From Nitrospira sp. ST-bin5 (GTDB lineage Bacteria; Nitrospirota; Nitrospiria; Nitrospirales; Nitrospiraceae), in assembly GCA_002083555.1 (NCBI GenBank), contig MSXN01000022.1, forward strand, positions 1 to 64,000: a stretch of DNA of 64,000 nt. Direction: 5' to 3'. Made by a program: the position numbers and the translations under genes. Under the pieces are notes generated by a model. That model saw nothing but the letters and a program-made list of their open reading frames with translations. It was not told the DNA's origin and searched no databases. This document shows positions 8,601-17,527 of the stretch, piece by piece (positions within the stretch are counted from its first letter, which is position 1; the number at the start of each line of letters is the position of its first letter).

Positions 8601-8884
8601 TGGGCGCGGGAAGAGTTTTGAGCGGCTGTGACGAGGAGTAGTAGGCAAAGGGCCTGGATATGAGAGAGCTGGTGGACGGTGCGAACCAGCCCAGGTATTG
8701 CTGAACTCGCCTCCGAGCCTGAATCCATGAACGCTGAGTCGTGGATTCCGTGTTGCCCACGTGACGGGCTGAATGAAGGGTTCTGAACAACGTCTAGTTG
8801 TTTGGAGCTGAAACAGGGTGGTACCACGAAGTGCGTCGAGCCTTCGTCCCTGACTTATGAGGGATGAGGGCTTTTGTGTTTTTG
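8601..8884 (+). promoter_or_regulatory. T-box leader, leucine-specific (CUC specifier), before leuA
   Basis: A tRNA-sensing transcription-attenuation leader. Stem I shows AGTA at 8637-8640 opposite GAA-CTC at 8703-8708, the loop-E and specifier arrangement, so the specifier is CTC (Leu). The distal stem I sequence GAGAGCTGGTGGACGGTGCG matches the usual pattern. The T-box AGGGTGGTACCACG (8815-8828) forms an antiterminator: CAGGG with CCCTG and ACGAA with TTCGT around the TGGTACC bulge. A competing 13-bp terminator stem (8839-8851 with 8860-8872) ends in a T tract. The 5' boundary is approximate. Confidence 0.93.
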
Positions 8885-9077
8885 CAAGCTGCTGAAAAAG
8901 CCTTCCCGCTGCGTTCTCAGTCGTTCGAACCCCTCAACGAGGGGATTGGTTCCTGGAGGAAAGGTACTTATCCGCTCGCATGTGATCGAAGCGAGCGGTT
9001 CAAGCGAAGCTTGGTATGTACCTCCTCGGGGTTCTCACTCCTTGCGGCCTTGCTGGAAGGACTTTTTGAGCAGCTTG
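8885..9077. repeat. Long palindromic intergenic element between the T-box and leuA
   Basis: Terminal inverted repeats of about 22 bases (8885-8906 and 9055-9077) differ at only a few positions. Inner arms such as CGCTCGC/GCGAGCG are nested between them, so the whole 193 bases could fold into one long hairpin. It begins just after the T-box terminator T tract and ends seven bases before the leuA ribosome site. A related half-element lies at 14617-14672. No coding frame is credible. Confidence 0.75.
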
Positions 9078-9093
9078 TGATTGGAGGTCAGTC

Positions 9094-10641
9094 ATGACAC
9101 GCATGATACGAATTTTCGATACGACGCTGCGCGACGGCGAACAGTCGCCCGGCGCCAGTATGAATGTAGAAGAGAAAGTCATGGTCGCCAAGCAACTGGC
9201 GCGTCTCGGCGTCGATATCATCGAAGCAGGGTTTGCGTACAGTTCGCCCGGTGATTTTGAAGCCGTGCGGCGTATCGCTCAGGAGGTGGACGGGCCGACG
9301 ATTTGCAGCCTGGCGCGGGCTCGTCCGGAAGATATCGATCGGGCCTGGGAAGCATTGAAAGGGGCGCCGAAGGTCCGCATCCATACGTTCCTCTCAACCT
9401 CGGACATTCACTTGAAACATCAGTTTCGGATGACCCGCGAGGAGGCCAAGCAGCGCGCGGTCGAGATGGTCCAGCGGGCGCGGGGCTATGTCGACGACGT
9501 GGAGTTCTCGCCGATGGATGCCAGCCGTTCCGATCCGGCCTATTTGTACGAGGTTATTGAAGCCGTTATCGCGGCCGGGGCCGGCACCGTGAATATCCCT
9601 GATACGGTCGGCTATGCGGTTCCGCAAGAGTTCGGCGCGTTGATCAAGGGGATTTGCGACAAGGTGCCCAATGCCAAGCAGGCGGTCATCTCAGTCCATT
9701 GCCACAACGACTTGGGTGTCGCCGTGGCCAACAGCCTGGCGGCCATCGTCAATGGGGCCGGGCAGGTGGAGTGCACGATCAACGGAATCGGAGAGCGCGC
9801 GGGCAATACCTCGTTGGAAGAAATCGTCATGGGGCTTCGAACGAGAAAGGACTTCTATGGCGCCGACACCAAGATCCGGACCGAAGAGATTGCCAAAGCC
9901 AGCCGTCTGGTCAGCAAGATCACGGGCATGGTCGTGCAGCCGAACAAAGCCATCGTGGGCGCCAACGCGTTTGCGCATACCTCCGGCATTCACCAGGATG
10001 GTCTGCTTAAAGACAAAACGACCTACGAAATTATGAGGCCGGAGTCGGTCGGCCTCGTCGAGAGCAAGATGGTGATGGGCAAGTTGTCCGGCCGGCACGC
10101 ATTTCGGCAGCGGTTGGTCGAATTGGGGTACACGCTGACCGAAGACGAGATCAACCATGCGTTCGAACGGTTCAAGAAGCTTGCCGATCAAAAGAAGGAA
10201 ATCTTCGAAGAAGACCTCGAAGTCATTGTGTCGGAAGAATTGGCTAAGATGGCGGAGCGGATCATCCTGAAGTCCATGCATATTTCGAGCGGAACGGATC
10301 AAGTCCCGACGGCGACGGTCGAACTGGAAATCGACGGGAAGCCCGTGCTCCAGACCGGGACCGGCGACGGGCCGGTGGATGCCGTCTATCGCACCATTGC
10401 CGCGATCACGCAGACAAAGAGCACGTTGCTGATGTATGTGGTGAAGGCGATCACCGGCGGAACTGACGCGCAGGGTGAGGTCTCGGTGCGGGTCCAGGAA
10501 GACGGCCGGACGGTTTCGGGGCATGGAGCCGATACTGATATCATCACGGCCTCGGCTCGCGCCTATTTGAGCGCATTGAACAAACTGGCGTATCTGGCGA
10601 CAAAACAAGCTCAAGGTGAGCAGAAGGTGAACTTGATTTGA
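9094..10641 (+). CDS. leuA: 2-isopropylmalate synthase
   Basis: It condenses 2-ketoisovalerate with acetyl-CoA, the committed step to leucine. The N-terminal HMGL-like TIM barrel begins FDTTLRDGEQSPGASM. SVHCHNDLGVAVANS carries metal-binding histidines. A C-terminal LeuA allosteric domain (about residues 370-505) would bind leucine for feedback control. At 515 residues it is the standard long form. GGAGGT lies five bases before the ATG. Expression should be controlled by the leucine T-box upstream. Confidence 0.97.
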   Translation: MTRMIRIFDTTLRDGEQSPGASMNVEEKVMVAKQLARLGVDIIEAGFAYSSPGDFEAVRRIAQEVDGPTICSLARARPEDIDRAWEALKGAPKVRIHTFLSTSDIHLKHQFRMTREEAKQRAVEMVQRARGYVDDVEFSPMDASRSDPAYLYEVIEAVIAAGAGTVNIPDTVGYAVPQEFGALIKGICDKVPNAKQAVISVHCHNDLGVAVANSLAAIVNGAGQVECTINGIGERAGNTSLEEIVMGLRTRKDFYGADTKIRTEEIAKASRLVSKITGMVVQPNKAIVGANAFAHTSGIHQDGLLKDKTTYEIMRPESVGLVESKMVMGKLSGRHAFRQRLVELGYTLTEDEINHAFERFKKLADQKKEIFEEDLEVIVSEELAKMAERIILKSMHISSGTDQVPTATVELEIDGKPVLQTGTGDGPVDAVYRTIAAITQTKSTLLMYVVKAITGGTDAQGEVSVRVQEDGRTVSGHGADTDIITASARAYLSALNKLAYLATKQAQGEQKVNLI

Positions 10642-10704
10642 CGCGCACCCCCACGGTACAGTTTCCTCTTCCGAGGCGCCTGTTCGACTGAAGGGGGTTG
10701 GTGC

Positions 10705-11067
10705 GTGTTCAAGGTTACGCTGGCGGATCGTCCGGAATTTCTGGCCGGTGATCTGACGCGTCTGCGAGAGATCTTCCACCCGACCACACACCAACTGAAG
10801 CTGGGGTATAGCCTTGCGCACGGGGTGTTACCTCCCGGCCAGCGGTCGAAGCGGCATATTCTGACCTCGTCCGAGGTCTATTACTTTATTGCCGGGCAGG
10901 GACGCTTTACGATCGATGATTGTGTGACGACGATTGAAGCCGGAACGACGATCTATGTCCCGCCCGGAGGACAACAGTCGCTCGAAAACAGTGGAGCTGT
11001 GGATGTTGAGTTTCTGTGTCTGGTCGATCCTGCCTGGCGGATCGAAGATGAAACGGTGTTGGAGTAA
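10705..11067 (+). CDS. Cupin-domain protein
   Basis: A small single-domain beta-barrel protein of 120 residues. Both cupin motifs are visible: LPPGQRSKRHILTSSEVYYFIAG and a C-terminal IYVPPGGQQSLEN. The family includes metal enzymes and small-molecule sensors, and the substrate cannot be read from sequence. It starts at GTG with AAGGGGG upstream and lies 63 bases after leuA and 38 before leuB, so co-transcription with the leucine genes is likely. Confidence 0.8.
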   Translation: MFKVTLADRPEFLAGDLTRLREIFHPTTHQLKLGYSLAHGVLPPGQRSKRHILTSSEVYYFIAGQGRFTIDDCVTTIEAGTTIYVPPGGQQSLENSGAVDVEFLCLVDPAWRIEDETVLE

Positions 11068-11105
11068 CGAATCGACTCATTGTGCGATAGGAAGGAGCGC
11101 GTGAC

Positions 11106-12179
11106 GTGAACGCGAAAATTGCGGTATTGGCCGGTGACGGTGTGGGGCGAGAAATTGTTCCCGAAGCGGTGAAGATTTTGAAAGCGATCGGGGAGTTGTA
11201 TCACCATACGTTTCAGTTCGTATCTGCCGATATCGGCGGACAGGCGATCGACAAGGCAGGGGTTCCGTTGCCCAATGACACGTTAGCGCTTGCGAAACAA
11301 AGCGATGCGGTCTTGCTGGGGGCGGTGGGAGGCCCCAAGTGGGAGGGGCTTGATTACACGCTCAGACCGGAACGCGCGTTGCTCGGAATCCGGGAGGCCT
11401 TGGGGCTCTATGCGAACCTTCGTCCGGCCAAGGTGTATCCCAATCTCATCGACGCCTCCACGCTGAAGCCTGAGGTGATTGAAGGGATCGATATCCTCGT
11501 GATCAGGGAACTGACAGGCGGAATTTATTTCGGCAAGCCCAAGGGCATTGAGAAATTACCAAACGGCGAAGAGCGGGGCATCAATACGGAGGTCTACACG
11601 ACGGAAGAGGTCAGGCGGATTGCCAAGGTGGCTTTCGAGGCTGCGCGAAAGCGGAGGAAAAAGGTCACGTCGGTGGACAAGGCCAACGTCCTGGAATCGT
11701 CCGAGTTATGGCGCAAGGTGGTGATCGAGGTCCATGCCTCGTATTCCGATGTCGAGCTGGGGCATATCTATGTGGACAATGCCGCGATGCAGTTGGTGCG
11801 CAATCCGCGCCAGTTCGATGTGCTTCTGTGCAACAACATGTTTGGAGACATTCTCAGCGACGAGGCGGCGATGCTGACGGGCTCAATCGGGATGTTGCCG
11901 TCCGCCAGTGTCGGCGCCAAGGTCGGCCTGTTCGAGCCGATCCATGGCAGTGCCCCGGATATTGCGGGGAAGAACATCGCTAATCCCATCGCGACGATTG
12001 CTTCGGCGGCCATGATGCTGTCCTATGCGTTTCAGCTGGAGAAGGAAGCGGCGGCCATTGAACAGGCTATCGTGAAAACGCTCGACCTCGGGTATCGGAC
12101 CAAAGATATTCAAAGCCCCGGTGCCCGGATCGTCGGAACGACCGAGATGGGGGATGCGATCCTTCGCAATCTCAGCTAA
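11106..12179 (+). CDS. leuB: 3-isopropylmalate dehydrogenase
   Basis: It oxidises and decarboxylates 3-isopropylmalate with NAD+ in leucine synthesis. Visible family features are AVLAGDGVGREIVPEA at the N-terminus, LLGAVGGPKW, the substrate-binding arginine region and the NAD site GLFEPIHGSAPDIAGKNIANPIA. Length of 357 residues is normal. The start is GTG, eight bases after GGAAGGAG. leuC and leuD, which make its substrate, are not in this window. Confidence 0.97.
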   Translation: MNAKIAVLAGDGVGREIVPEAVKILKAIGELYHHTFQFVSADIGGQAIDKAGVPLPNDTLALAKQSDAVLLGAVGGPKWEGLDYTLRPERALLGIREALGLYANLRPAKVYPNLIDASTLKPEVIEGIDILVIRELTGGIYFGKPKGIEKLPNGEERGINTEVYTTEEVRRIAKVAFEAARKRRKKVTSVDKANVLESSELWRKVVIEVHASYSDVELGHIYVDNAAMQLVRNPRQFDVLLCNNMFGDILSDEAAMLTGSIGMLPSASVGAKVGLFEPIHGSAPDIAGKNIANPIATIASAAMMLSYAFQLEKEAAAIEQAIVKTLDLGYRTKDIQSPGARIVGTTEMGDAILRNLS

Positions 12180-12182
12180 CAA

Positions 12183-13403
12183 GTGATGGTGTCGATGATG
12201 GCGACGGGTCTTCGCATAGGGATCATTGAAACCCTTGCCGGAAACGGCGAGCCTGAGTATGCAGGCGACGGCGGGTCTGCTGTTCGTGCGGCACTGAATG
12301 AACCGAAGGGAACGGCAATCGATGCGCACGGTCACGTGCTCATCGCCGACTCTGAAAATCATGTTATCCGGAGGATCGATCGGGAGACAGGGATTATCTC
12401 GACTGTCGCCGGTATGGCTGGAGGCATGCGCGATCCGGCACCTGCTCGCCAGGACACGGACGCGCTGCCGTTGATCGAGGACGATCCCTTTGCCGATGCT
12501 GGCCAGGCGGCCACGCAGAAGTATCGGCAGCAGGCGGATGTGAGCGGGACCGTTCGATATCTCATCAACGGGGAGGCAGCGAAGAAGAGGTTCAGCGGCG
12601 ATGGCGGGCCGGCTATCGAGGCCTGTCTGAATTTTCCCACTGCGGTTGCCGTGGACCGGCAAAGGCATCTCTATATCGCCGATACCATGAACCATCGAGT
12701 GCGCCGCGTCGAAGCCGGCACAGCAACCATCGCCACTATTGCCGGTACCGGTCAACCCCGGTATGGCGGCGACGGGGGCCCGGCCGCTGCGGCAGCGTTG
12801 AATGAACCAACGGCGCTGGCCGTGAGTAATGCGGGTATCTTATACGTGGCTGATCAGAGCAACAACCGTGTGCGGGCGATCGATCTCGAAACCGGGTCTA
12901 TCCGCACGGTCGCCGGAACCGGAGCGTCCGCGTACAACGGAGACGGAATTCCTGCAACAGAGGCGGCGCTGTCCGGGCCGAGCAGCCTGGCGCTTGCGGA
13001 AGACGGGACGCTCTTTATCGCTGATACCTTTAATGGGAGGATTCGCGCGATCGATCCTGTCAGCGGACGTATCAGAACCGTCGCGGGGGATGGCGGCGAG
13101 TACCGGTATCAGGGCGATGTAGAATCGCTGTCAGCCAGCCTGTCCAGACCGTGCGGCGTGGCGGTGGACCGACAGGGGAATCTCTACATTACGGATTCCG
13201 ACAACCACCTGGTTCGCCGGTGGGACTGCACGACCGGCCTGCTCGAACGAGTGGCAGGAATAGGGACGACCGGGTATGGTGGAGACGGGGGGGCAGCGTT
13301 GAGCGCCAGTCTCAATTATCCCTTCGGCATCATCGTAGATGGAGCGGGGCATCTTGTCATCGCAGATACATTCAATCACCGGATTCGAGAAATCGCGTTG
13401 TAA
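12183..13403 (+). CDS. NHL-repeat beta-propeller protein
   Basis: A 406-residue protein built almost entirely of NHL-type repeats of about 55 residues, each with a variant of TIAGTG-x-GYGGDGG-x-AAL-x-P-x-GVAVD followed by LYIADT-x-NHRIR. Six to seven blades are recognisable. The second blade carries an insertion of about 45 residues. No signal peptide or membrane segment is visible, which is unusual because many such proteins are secreted. It sits between leuB and asd. The start is uncertain because no clear ribosome site exists; a later ATG at 12186 or 12198 is possible. Function unknown. Confidence 0.75.
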   Translation: MMVSMMATGLRIGIIETLAGNGEPEYAGDGGSAVRAALNEPKGTAIDAHGHVLIADSENHVIRRIDRETGIISTVAGMAGGMRDPAPARQDTDALPLIEDDPFADAGQAATQKYRQQADVSGTVRYLINGEAAKKRFSGDGGPAIEACLNFPTAVAVDRQRHLYIADTMNHRVRRVEAGTATIATIAGTGQPRYGGDGGPAAAAALNEPTALAVSNAGILYVADQSNNRVRAIDLETGSIRTVAGTGASAYNGDGIPATEAALSGPSSLALAEDGTLFIADTFNGRIRAIDPVSGRIRTVAGDGGEYRYQGDVESLSASLSRPCGVAVDRQGNLYITDSDNHLVRRWDCTTGLLERVAGIGTTGYGGDGGAALSASLNYPFGIIVDGAGHLVIADTFNHRIREIAL

Positions 13404-13417
13404 AGAGGCAGGGATCA

Positions 13418-14440
13418 ATGCTGAAAAAGAAATCGAAATATGTCATGGCGATTCTCGGCGCGACCGGCGCTGTTGGGAAGGAAACGTTGGACATTCTGGA
13501 AGAACGGAAATTCCCGCTGGAATCGCTCCGCCTCTTTGCATCGAAGCGTTCAGCCGGAGGGACGTTGTCCTGTCAGGGCAAGGAATGGACGATCGAGGAA
13601 CTGACCCCCGAGACATCATTTGCGGGCGTAGATTTCGCGCTGATTTCGGCGACCGATGCGATCAGCCGAGACTATGGCCGGCGGCTTGGCGCGGCCGGTG
13701 TCATCGTGATCGACGACAGCGGGGTGTTTCGGATGGAACCGGACGTCCCGCTGGTGGTGCCGGAGGTGAATGCCCAGGCGTTGAAAGCGATGCCGAGAGG
13801 TATTGTATCGATCCCTAACTGCACGACGACGCCGCTGGTCATGGCATTGAAGCCGCTGCTCGATGCGGCCGGGGTAAAGCGCGTGGTCGTAACCACGTTT
13901 CAGTCCGTCTCGGGAACCGGCGCAGCGGCGATGGATGAGCTGATGGATCAGACGAAGGATCTGATGGCGTTCCGTGACGTCAAGGCGGAGGTCTATCCCT
14001 ATCAGATCGCCTTCAACCTGCTGCCGCACATCGGCTCGTTCAACGACGGAGGCGACTGCTCGGAAGAAGTGAAGATTGCGAAGGAAACCAGAAAGATTCT
14101 CGGCACCCCCGCATTGCGCGTGACGGCGACGACCGTGCGCGTGCCGGTGTTACGCTGCCATTCCGAGGCGATCAACGTGGAGTTGGAGCAGCCGCTGAAG
14201 CCGAATGAAGCGAGGGCGGCATTGGCCGCCATGCCGGGTGTGATCGTGTATGATGATCCGGTGAAGAAGCTCTATCCGATGCCGCTGGATGCGACGGGAA
14301 AAGACGAGGTCTATATCGGCCGCGTGCGCGAGGACGAATCCATCACGAACGGCCTCAATCTTTGGGTCGTCTCCGACAATCTGCGCAAAGGAGCGGCGTT
14401 GAATGCGATTCAGATCGCCGAATGTCTGGTGAAGGGTTAG
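13418..14440 (+). CDS. asd: Aspartate-semialdehyde dehydrogenase
   Basis: It reduces aspartyl phosphate to aspartate semialdehyde, the branch point to lysine, diaminopimelate, threonine and methionine. The NADP motif GATGAVG is at residues 14-20 and the catalytic cysteine is C135 in SIPNCTTT. At 340 residues it is normal length. The ATG has a GGCAGGGA ribosome site seven bases away. Its TAG stop is the first three bases of the palindromic element that follows. Confidence 0.96.
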   Translation: MLKKKSKYVMAILGATGAVGKETLDILEERKFPLESLRLFASKRSAGGTLSCQGKEWTIEELTPETSFAGVDFALISATDAISRDYGRRLGAAGVIVIDDSGVFRMEPDVPLVVPEVNAQALKAMPRGIVSIPNCTTTPLVMALKPLLDAAGVKRVVVTTFQSVSGTGAAAMDELMDQTKDLMAFRDVKAEVYPYQIAFNLLPHIGSFNDGGDCSEEVKIAKETRKILGTPALRVTATTVRVPVLRCHSEAINVELEQPLKPNEARAALAAMPGVIVYDDPVKKLYPMPLDATGKDEVYIGRVREDESITNGLNLWVVSDNLRKGAALNAIQIAECLVKG

Positions 14441-14610
14441 CCCGTATTATTCATGAGCGCCTCTGCTGCAATCGCCGATCCGCTGCTGCGACAGGCCTTC
14501 GGGCGGCGGGCTCGCCCTTCGGTCTTTCGACGTACTGCACGAGTACGCCTCAAGACCTCTGGCCTCCGCGCGCCGCTCTCGCGACGAACCGTCATGAATA
14601 ATGCGGGCTA
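14438..14610. repeat. Palindromic intergenic element after asd
   Basis: Terminal inverted repeats of 19 bases (14438-14456 and 14592-14610) match at 18 positions. The left end includes the asd stop codon. The interior has smaller stem sequences and no credible frame. It looks like a non-coding miniature repeat. Confidence 0.75.
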
Positions 14611-14616
14611 GTAGGG

Positions 14617-14672
14617 CGCTGAAACAGGCTTGCAGCGGCGTTCTCGAATCGTTCAGAGGCGTAACGTGGGAT
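14617..14672. repeat. Half copy of the palindromic element found before leuA
   Basis: The order GCTGAAA, GGCTT, GCGGCGTTCTC, TCGTTC and AACG matches the left arm of the element at 8885-9077. The right arm is missing. It ends about nine bases before the next gene. Confidence 0.5.
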
Positions 14673-14680
14673 GAAACCAG

Positions 14681-14935
14681 ATGCCGGAATGGACTGCGCT
14701 CGGCAAGTTGCTGATTGGAATTGGGGCCGGAATCGTGCTCCTCGGCCTGCTGTTCCTTGCGGTGGATCGTATTCCCGGTCTGGGCGGCGCATTCAGTTGG
14801 CTGGGAAAGCTGCCCGGTGATCTGTCCTTCAAGCGGGACAACGTCAGTTTTTATTTTCCTATCGGTACCAGCATCCTCCTCAGTGTCGTCCTGACTCTGC
14901 TATTCTATCTCGTAGGATGGTTCTTTCGCCGATGA
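14681..14935 (+). CDS. DUF2905 small membrane protein
   Basis: An 84-residue protein with two hydrophobic segments (about residues 8-27 and 62-81). They flank a conserved stretch, RIPGLGGAFSWLGKLPGDLSF, typical of the DUF2905 family. The role is unknown. In other bacteria this gene is commonly found near SpoIID-like and queA genes, as here. Its stop codon overlaps the next start (ATGA), which indicates coupled translation. Confidence 0.85.
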   Translation: MPEWTALGKLLIGIGAGIVLLGLLFLAVDRIPGLGGAFSWLGKLPGDLSFKRDNVSFYFPIGTSILLSVVLTLLFYLVGWFFRR

Positions 14936-16158
14936 TCATACGACAGTATTGTGCCGGCCTGGCTGTTGCGGCCATTGGGGCAGGGTGTCTGGCTGCGACT
15001 CCGGTCCAGGCAGCACCCGCTATCCGTGTGCTGCTGGCGATGGACGTCCAACGGCTGGAAGTGCAAGCCGATCAGGTCATGTGGGCGACGGATGCGCACG
15101 GTCGGGCGCAGGCCCACCGGTCTGTGCTTCGTATCGAACTGCGGGGGACGACGATACTGCTGAACGGGTCGCCCGCTGCCGGCGATCAGGTGACGTTGCG
15201 CGCCGGCGATCAGGATCTGAAACTCTGGCTGCCGCGGCAGAACGGCAACGGCCCATCGGGTCCGTCGGTCGATGAGAAGGCGGCTTTGCAAATCGGCGGG
15301 TCGCTTCAGGTAGTCCGACGAGGCAAGGGGCTACTGGTCGTCAACCAGGTCGACCTGGAAGAATATGTGAAGGGAGTGGTGCCGTCCGAGGTTAATTCGG
15401 CGTGGCACCCGGAAATGCTCAAGGCGCAGGCAGTCGCGGCCAGAACCTATGCGCTCTACCAGCACATGCTCAGTGCGTCACGGGATTACGATGTGGCGGC
15501 GAGCATCCAGGATCAAGTGTACCGTGGCCGTCACGGCCTCGATGCGCGGGTCGAACAGGCAGTCGAGTCTACGAGGGGATTGGTCATCACCCATCAGGGC
15601 GCGCCGATCTATGCGGCCTTCTCGTCGACGGCTGCGGGAATCACGGAAGATGCGATGGTCGTATGGTCGAAAGACTTGCCCTATTTGAAAGGCGTCGAGT
15701 GTCCGTTCGATTTGGAGTCTCCGTACTATCAGTGGAAAGCCTCTTTCAGGGTCGATGTGCTGGAGAACAATCTCAGGCAGTTGGGATTTCCGGTCGGGAC
15801 GATCGCGACGCTGACGCCGCTCTCCCACAGCCGCGCGGGCCGTGTGGCAACCTTGCGCATCCTGCATTCCAAAGGGGAGCTGATACTACGGGGCGAAGAG
15901 CTTCGCAAGGCCGTCGGCTATACGGTCGTGCCCAGCACACAGTTTACGATTGAGTCGTTCGGCCAAGACATCGTCCTCACAGGATATGGCGCAGGCCATG
16001 CGGTCGGCTTGTGCCAATGGGGCGCTAAAGAGCTGGCCGAATTGGGGTACTCATTTTCCAGTATTCTTCGCTACTACTATCCGGGCACGGAACTGCAACC
16101 GGCGTCTCTGACTCAGGCGCCGCCGGTTCCACCCGTTTCTCCGGTTCCTGCCTCCTGA
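14932..16158 (+). CDS. SpoIID/LytB-domain protein, secreted
   Basis: A 408-residue exported protein. The first 28 residues are a signal peptide ending near VQAA. The SpoIID core is clear: VDLEEYVKGVVPSEVNSAWHPEMLKAQAVAARTYAL, and near the C-terminus GYGAGHAVGLCQWGAKELA. In sporulating bacteria SpoIID is a lytic transglycosylase that needs denuded glycan; in a Gram-negative relative it probably remodels peptidoglycan. The start is the ATG overlapping the DUF2905 stop. The TGA overlaps the ATG of queA. Confidence 0.87.
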   Translation: MIIRQYCAGLAVAAIGAGCLAATPVQAAPAIRVLLAMDVQRLEVQADQVMWATDAHGRAQAHRSVLRIELRGTTILLNGSPAAGDQVTLRAGDQDLKLWLPRQNGNGPSGPSVDEKAALQIGGSLQVVRRGKGLLVVNQVDLEEYVKGVVPSEVNSAWHPEMLKAQAVAARTYALYQHMLSASRDYDVAASIQDQVYRGRHGLDARVEQAVESTRGLVITHQGAPIYAAFSSTAAGITEDAMVVWSKDLPYLKGVECPFDLESPYYQWKASFRVDVLENNLRQLGFPVGTIATLTPLSHSRAGRVATLRILHSKGELILRGEELRKAVGYTVVPSTQFTIESFGQDIVLTGYGAGHAVGLCQWGAKELAELGYSFSSILRYYYPGTELQPASLTQAPPVPPVSPVPAS

Positions 16159-17177
16159 TGCAACTCTCCGACTTTGATTTTCCGTTCGATCCTTCACTCG
16201 TGGCCACGCAGCCGGTGATCCCTCGTGACCGTGCGCGATTGTTGTGTCTGGATCGCGCAGCACAGACACTCGGCCACCGTCATGTGGCCGACCTCCCGTT
16301 CCTGCTCGACCCAGGCGATTTGTTGGTCGTCAACGATACGCGGGTCATGGCTGCGAGGATCGCGGGGAGAAAGCAGCCGTCTGGAACAGTGGTCGAAGTA
16401 TTGTTCGTGAAGGACCTGGGAGACGACCTATGGGAGGTTATGGTGAAAGGCTCCTTCCATGCCGGCCAGGTCATCGAATTCAATCGGCAGTCTCGCGCGA
16501 CAATCCTACAAAGGGATGCCGGCGGCACGCAGGTGAAAGTCGAGAGCCCGATCCCCGTGGTCCAGCTGCTGCGCGAGAGCGGGCAGATGCCGCTGCCGCC
16601 CTATATCAAACGTCCGCCTAACCGGGACGATCATGGCTGGTACCAAACGCTGTTTGCGAAACATGAGGGTGCGATCGCCGCACCGACTGCCGGACTCCAC
16701 TTTACCGCGGATCTTCTCTCACGGCTGGCAGAGCGCGCTATTCAGGTAGCTATGATTACGCTGCACGTGGGCCCGGCGACGTTCAAGCCGGTGACTGTGG
16801 AGCGGATCGAGGACCATCAGATGGGAGCAGAGTATTTCGAGATCGATGACGAAACGGTCCGCGCCATTGCGCGAACCAGGCAGGCGGGCCGACGCGTGGT
16901 GGCAGTGGGCACTACGGTTGTCCGCACGCTCGAAACGGCGGCCCGTGAAACAGGGGTGGTAGCGCCGATGTCGGGCGAAAGCCGGCTCTTCATTACGCCG
17001 GGCTTTCAATTCAACGTAGTCGATGCCCTTATGACAAACTTTCACCTGCCCCGTACCACGCTGATAATGCTGGTTTCGGCCTTTGCCGGGACGGAGTCGA
17101 TGCGGAAGGCTTATGCTGAAGCGGTCCGTGAACGCTATCGCTTCTACAGCTACGGCGATGCGATGCTGATTCTGTAA
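16158..17177 (+). CDS. queA: S-adenosylmethionine:tRNA ribosyltransferase-isomerase
   Basis: It transfers the ribosyl part of SAM to 7-aminomethyl-7-deazaguanine in tRNA, the penultimate step to queuosine. Recognisable family stretches are FDFPFDPSLVATQP at the N-terminus, LLVVNDTRVMAARI, AAPTAGLHFT and NFHLPRTTLIMLVSAF. At 339 residues it is full length. The ATG shares its A with the preceding TGA stop, so it is the last gene of a three-gene overlapping unit. The tgt gene often found after queA is absent, and a defence-like gene follows instead. Confidence 0.96.
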   Translation: MQLSDFDFPFDPSLVATQPVIPRDRARLLCLDRAAQTLGHRHVADLPFLLDPGDLLVVNDTRVMAARIAGRKQPSGTVVEVLFVKDLGDDLWEVMVKGSFHAGQVIEFNRQSRATILQRDAGGTQVKVESPIPVVQLLRESGQMPLPPYIKRPPNRDDHGWYQTLFAKHEGAIAAPTAGLHFTADLLSRLAERAIQVAMITLHVGPATFKPVTVERIEDHQMGAEYFEIDDETVRAIARTRQAGRRVVAVGTTVVRTLETAARETGVVAPMSGESRLFITPGFQFNVVDALMTNFHLPRTTLIMLVSAFAGTESMRKAYAEAVRERYRFYSYGDAMLIL

Positions 17178-17527
17178 GCTGCGGGCTGTTCTTCTTGAAG
17201 ATCCCACGCAGCGAGGGATCGGTCTGCTTTTATTGCCTTCTGTCCTCAGTTGCGAAGAATCCGAATGATCGTCGGTGGCGTCCAACTCAAATGTGGTGGG
17301 TGTTGGATTGCAAGGCATGCCCCTAATTCAAAAGAACATGGTGAAATTTGAAGAAGCACTGAATATTCAAGTAGACTTGTCTAGTCTCTGAGCACTCAAC
17401 CGGTAGTGGTAGCCTCACGTAACTCGGCTAGTACTTGTCAGCTATTGGAAAGGCTGGCGTTCGCTTCGTCGTGCGCATATGCTGCCAGCAGTTGTTTTGG
17501 CGTACCGAGGCACTACACCAAACCACC
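17178..17527. other. Gap between queA and the NACHT gene
   Basis: This 350-base stretch has lower GC than its left side and no convincing gene. A short palindrome, TAGAC-tt-GTCTA, lies around 17371-17382. No tRNA, attachment-site duplication or transposase remnant is visible. It probably marks the left edge of an inserted defence gene and carries its promoter. Confidence 0.5.

Noticed and set aside
9691..10821. Open frame of 376 codons on the minus strand opposite leuA
   Set aside because: It is a GC-rich antisense shadow with no recognisable domain.
17435..17527. Upstream TTG extension of the NACHT protein
   Set aside because: The extra 31 residues lack family similarity and no ribosome site precedes the TTG; the ATG at 17528 matches the usual N-terminus.
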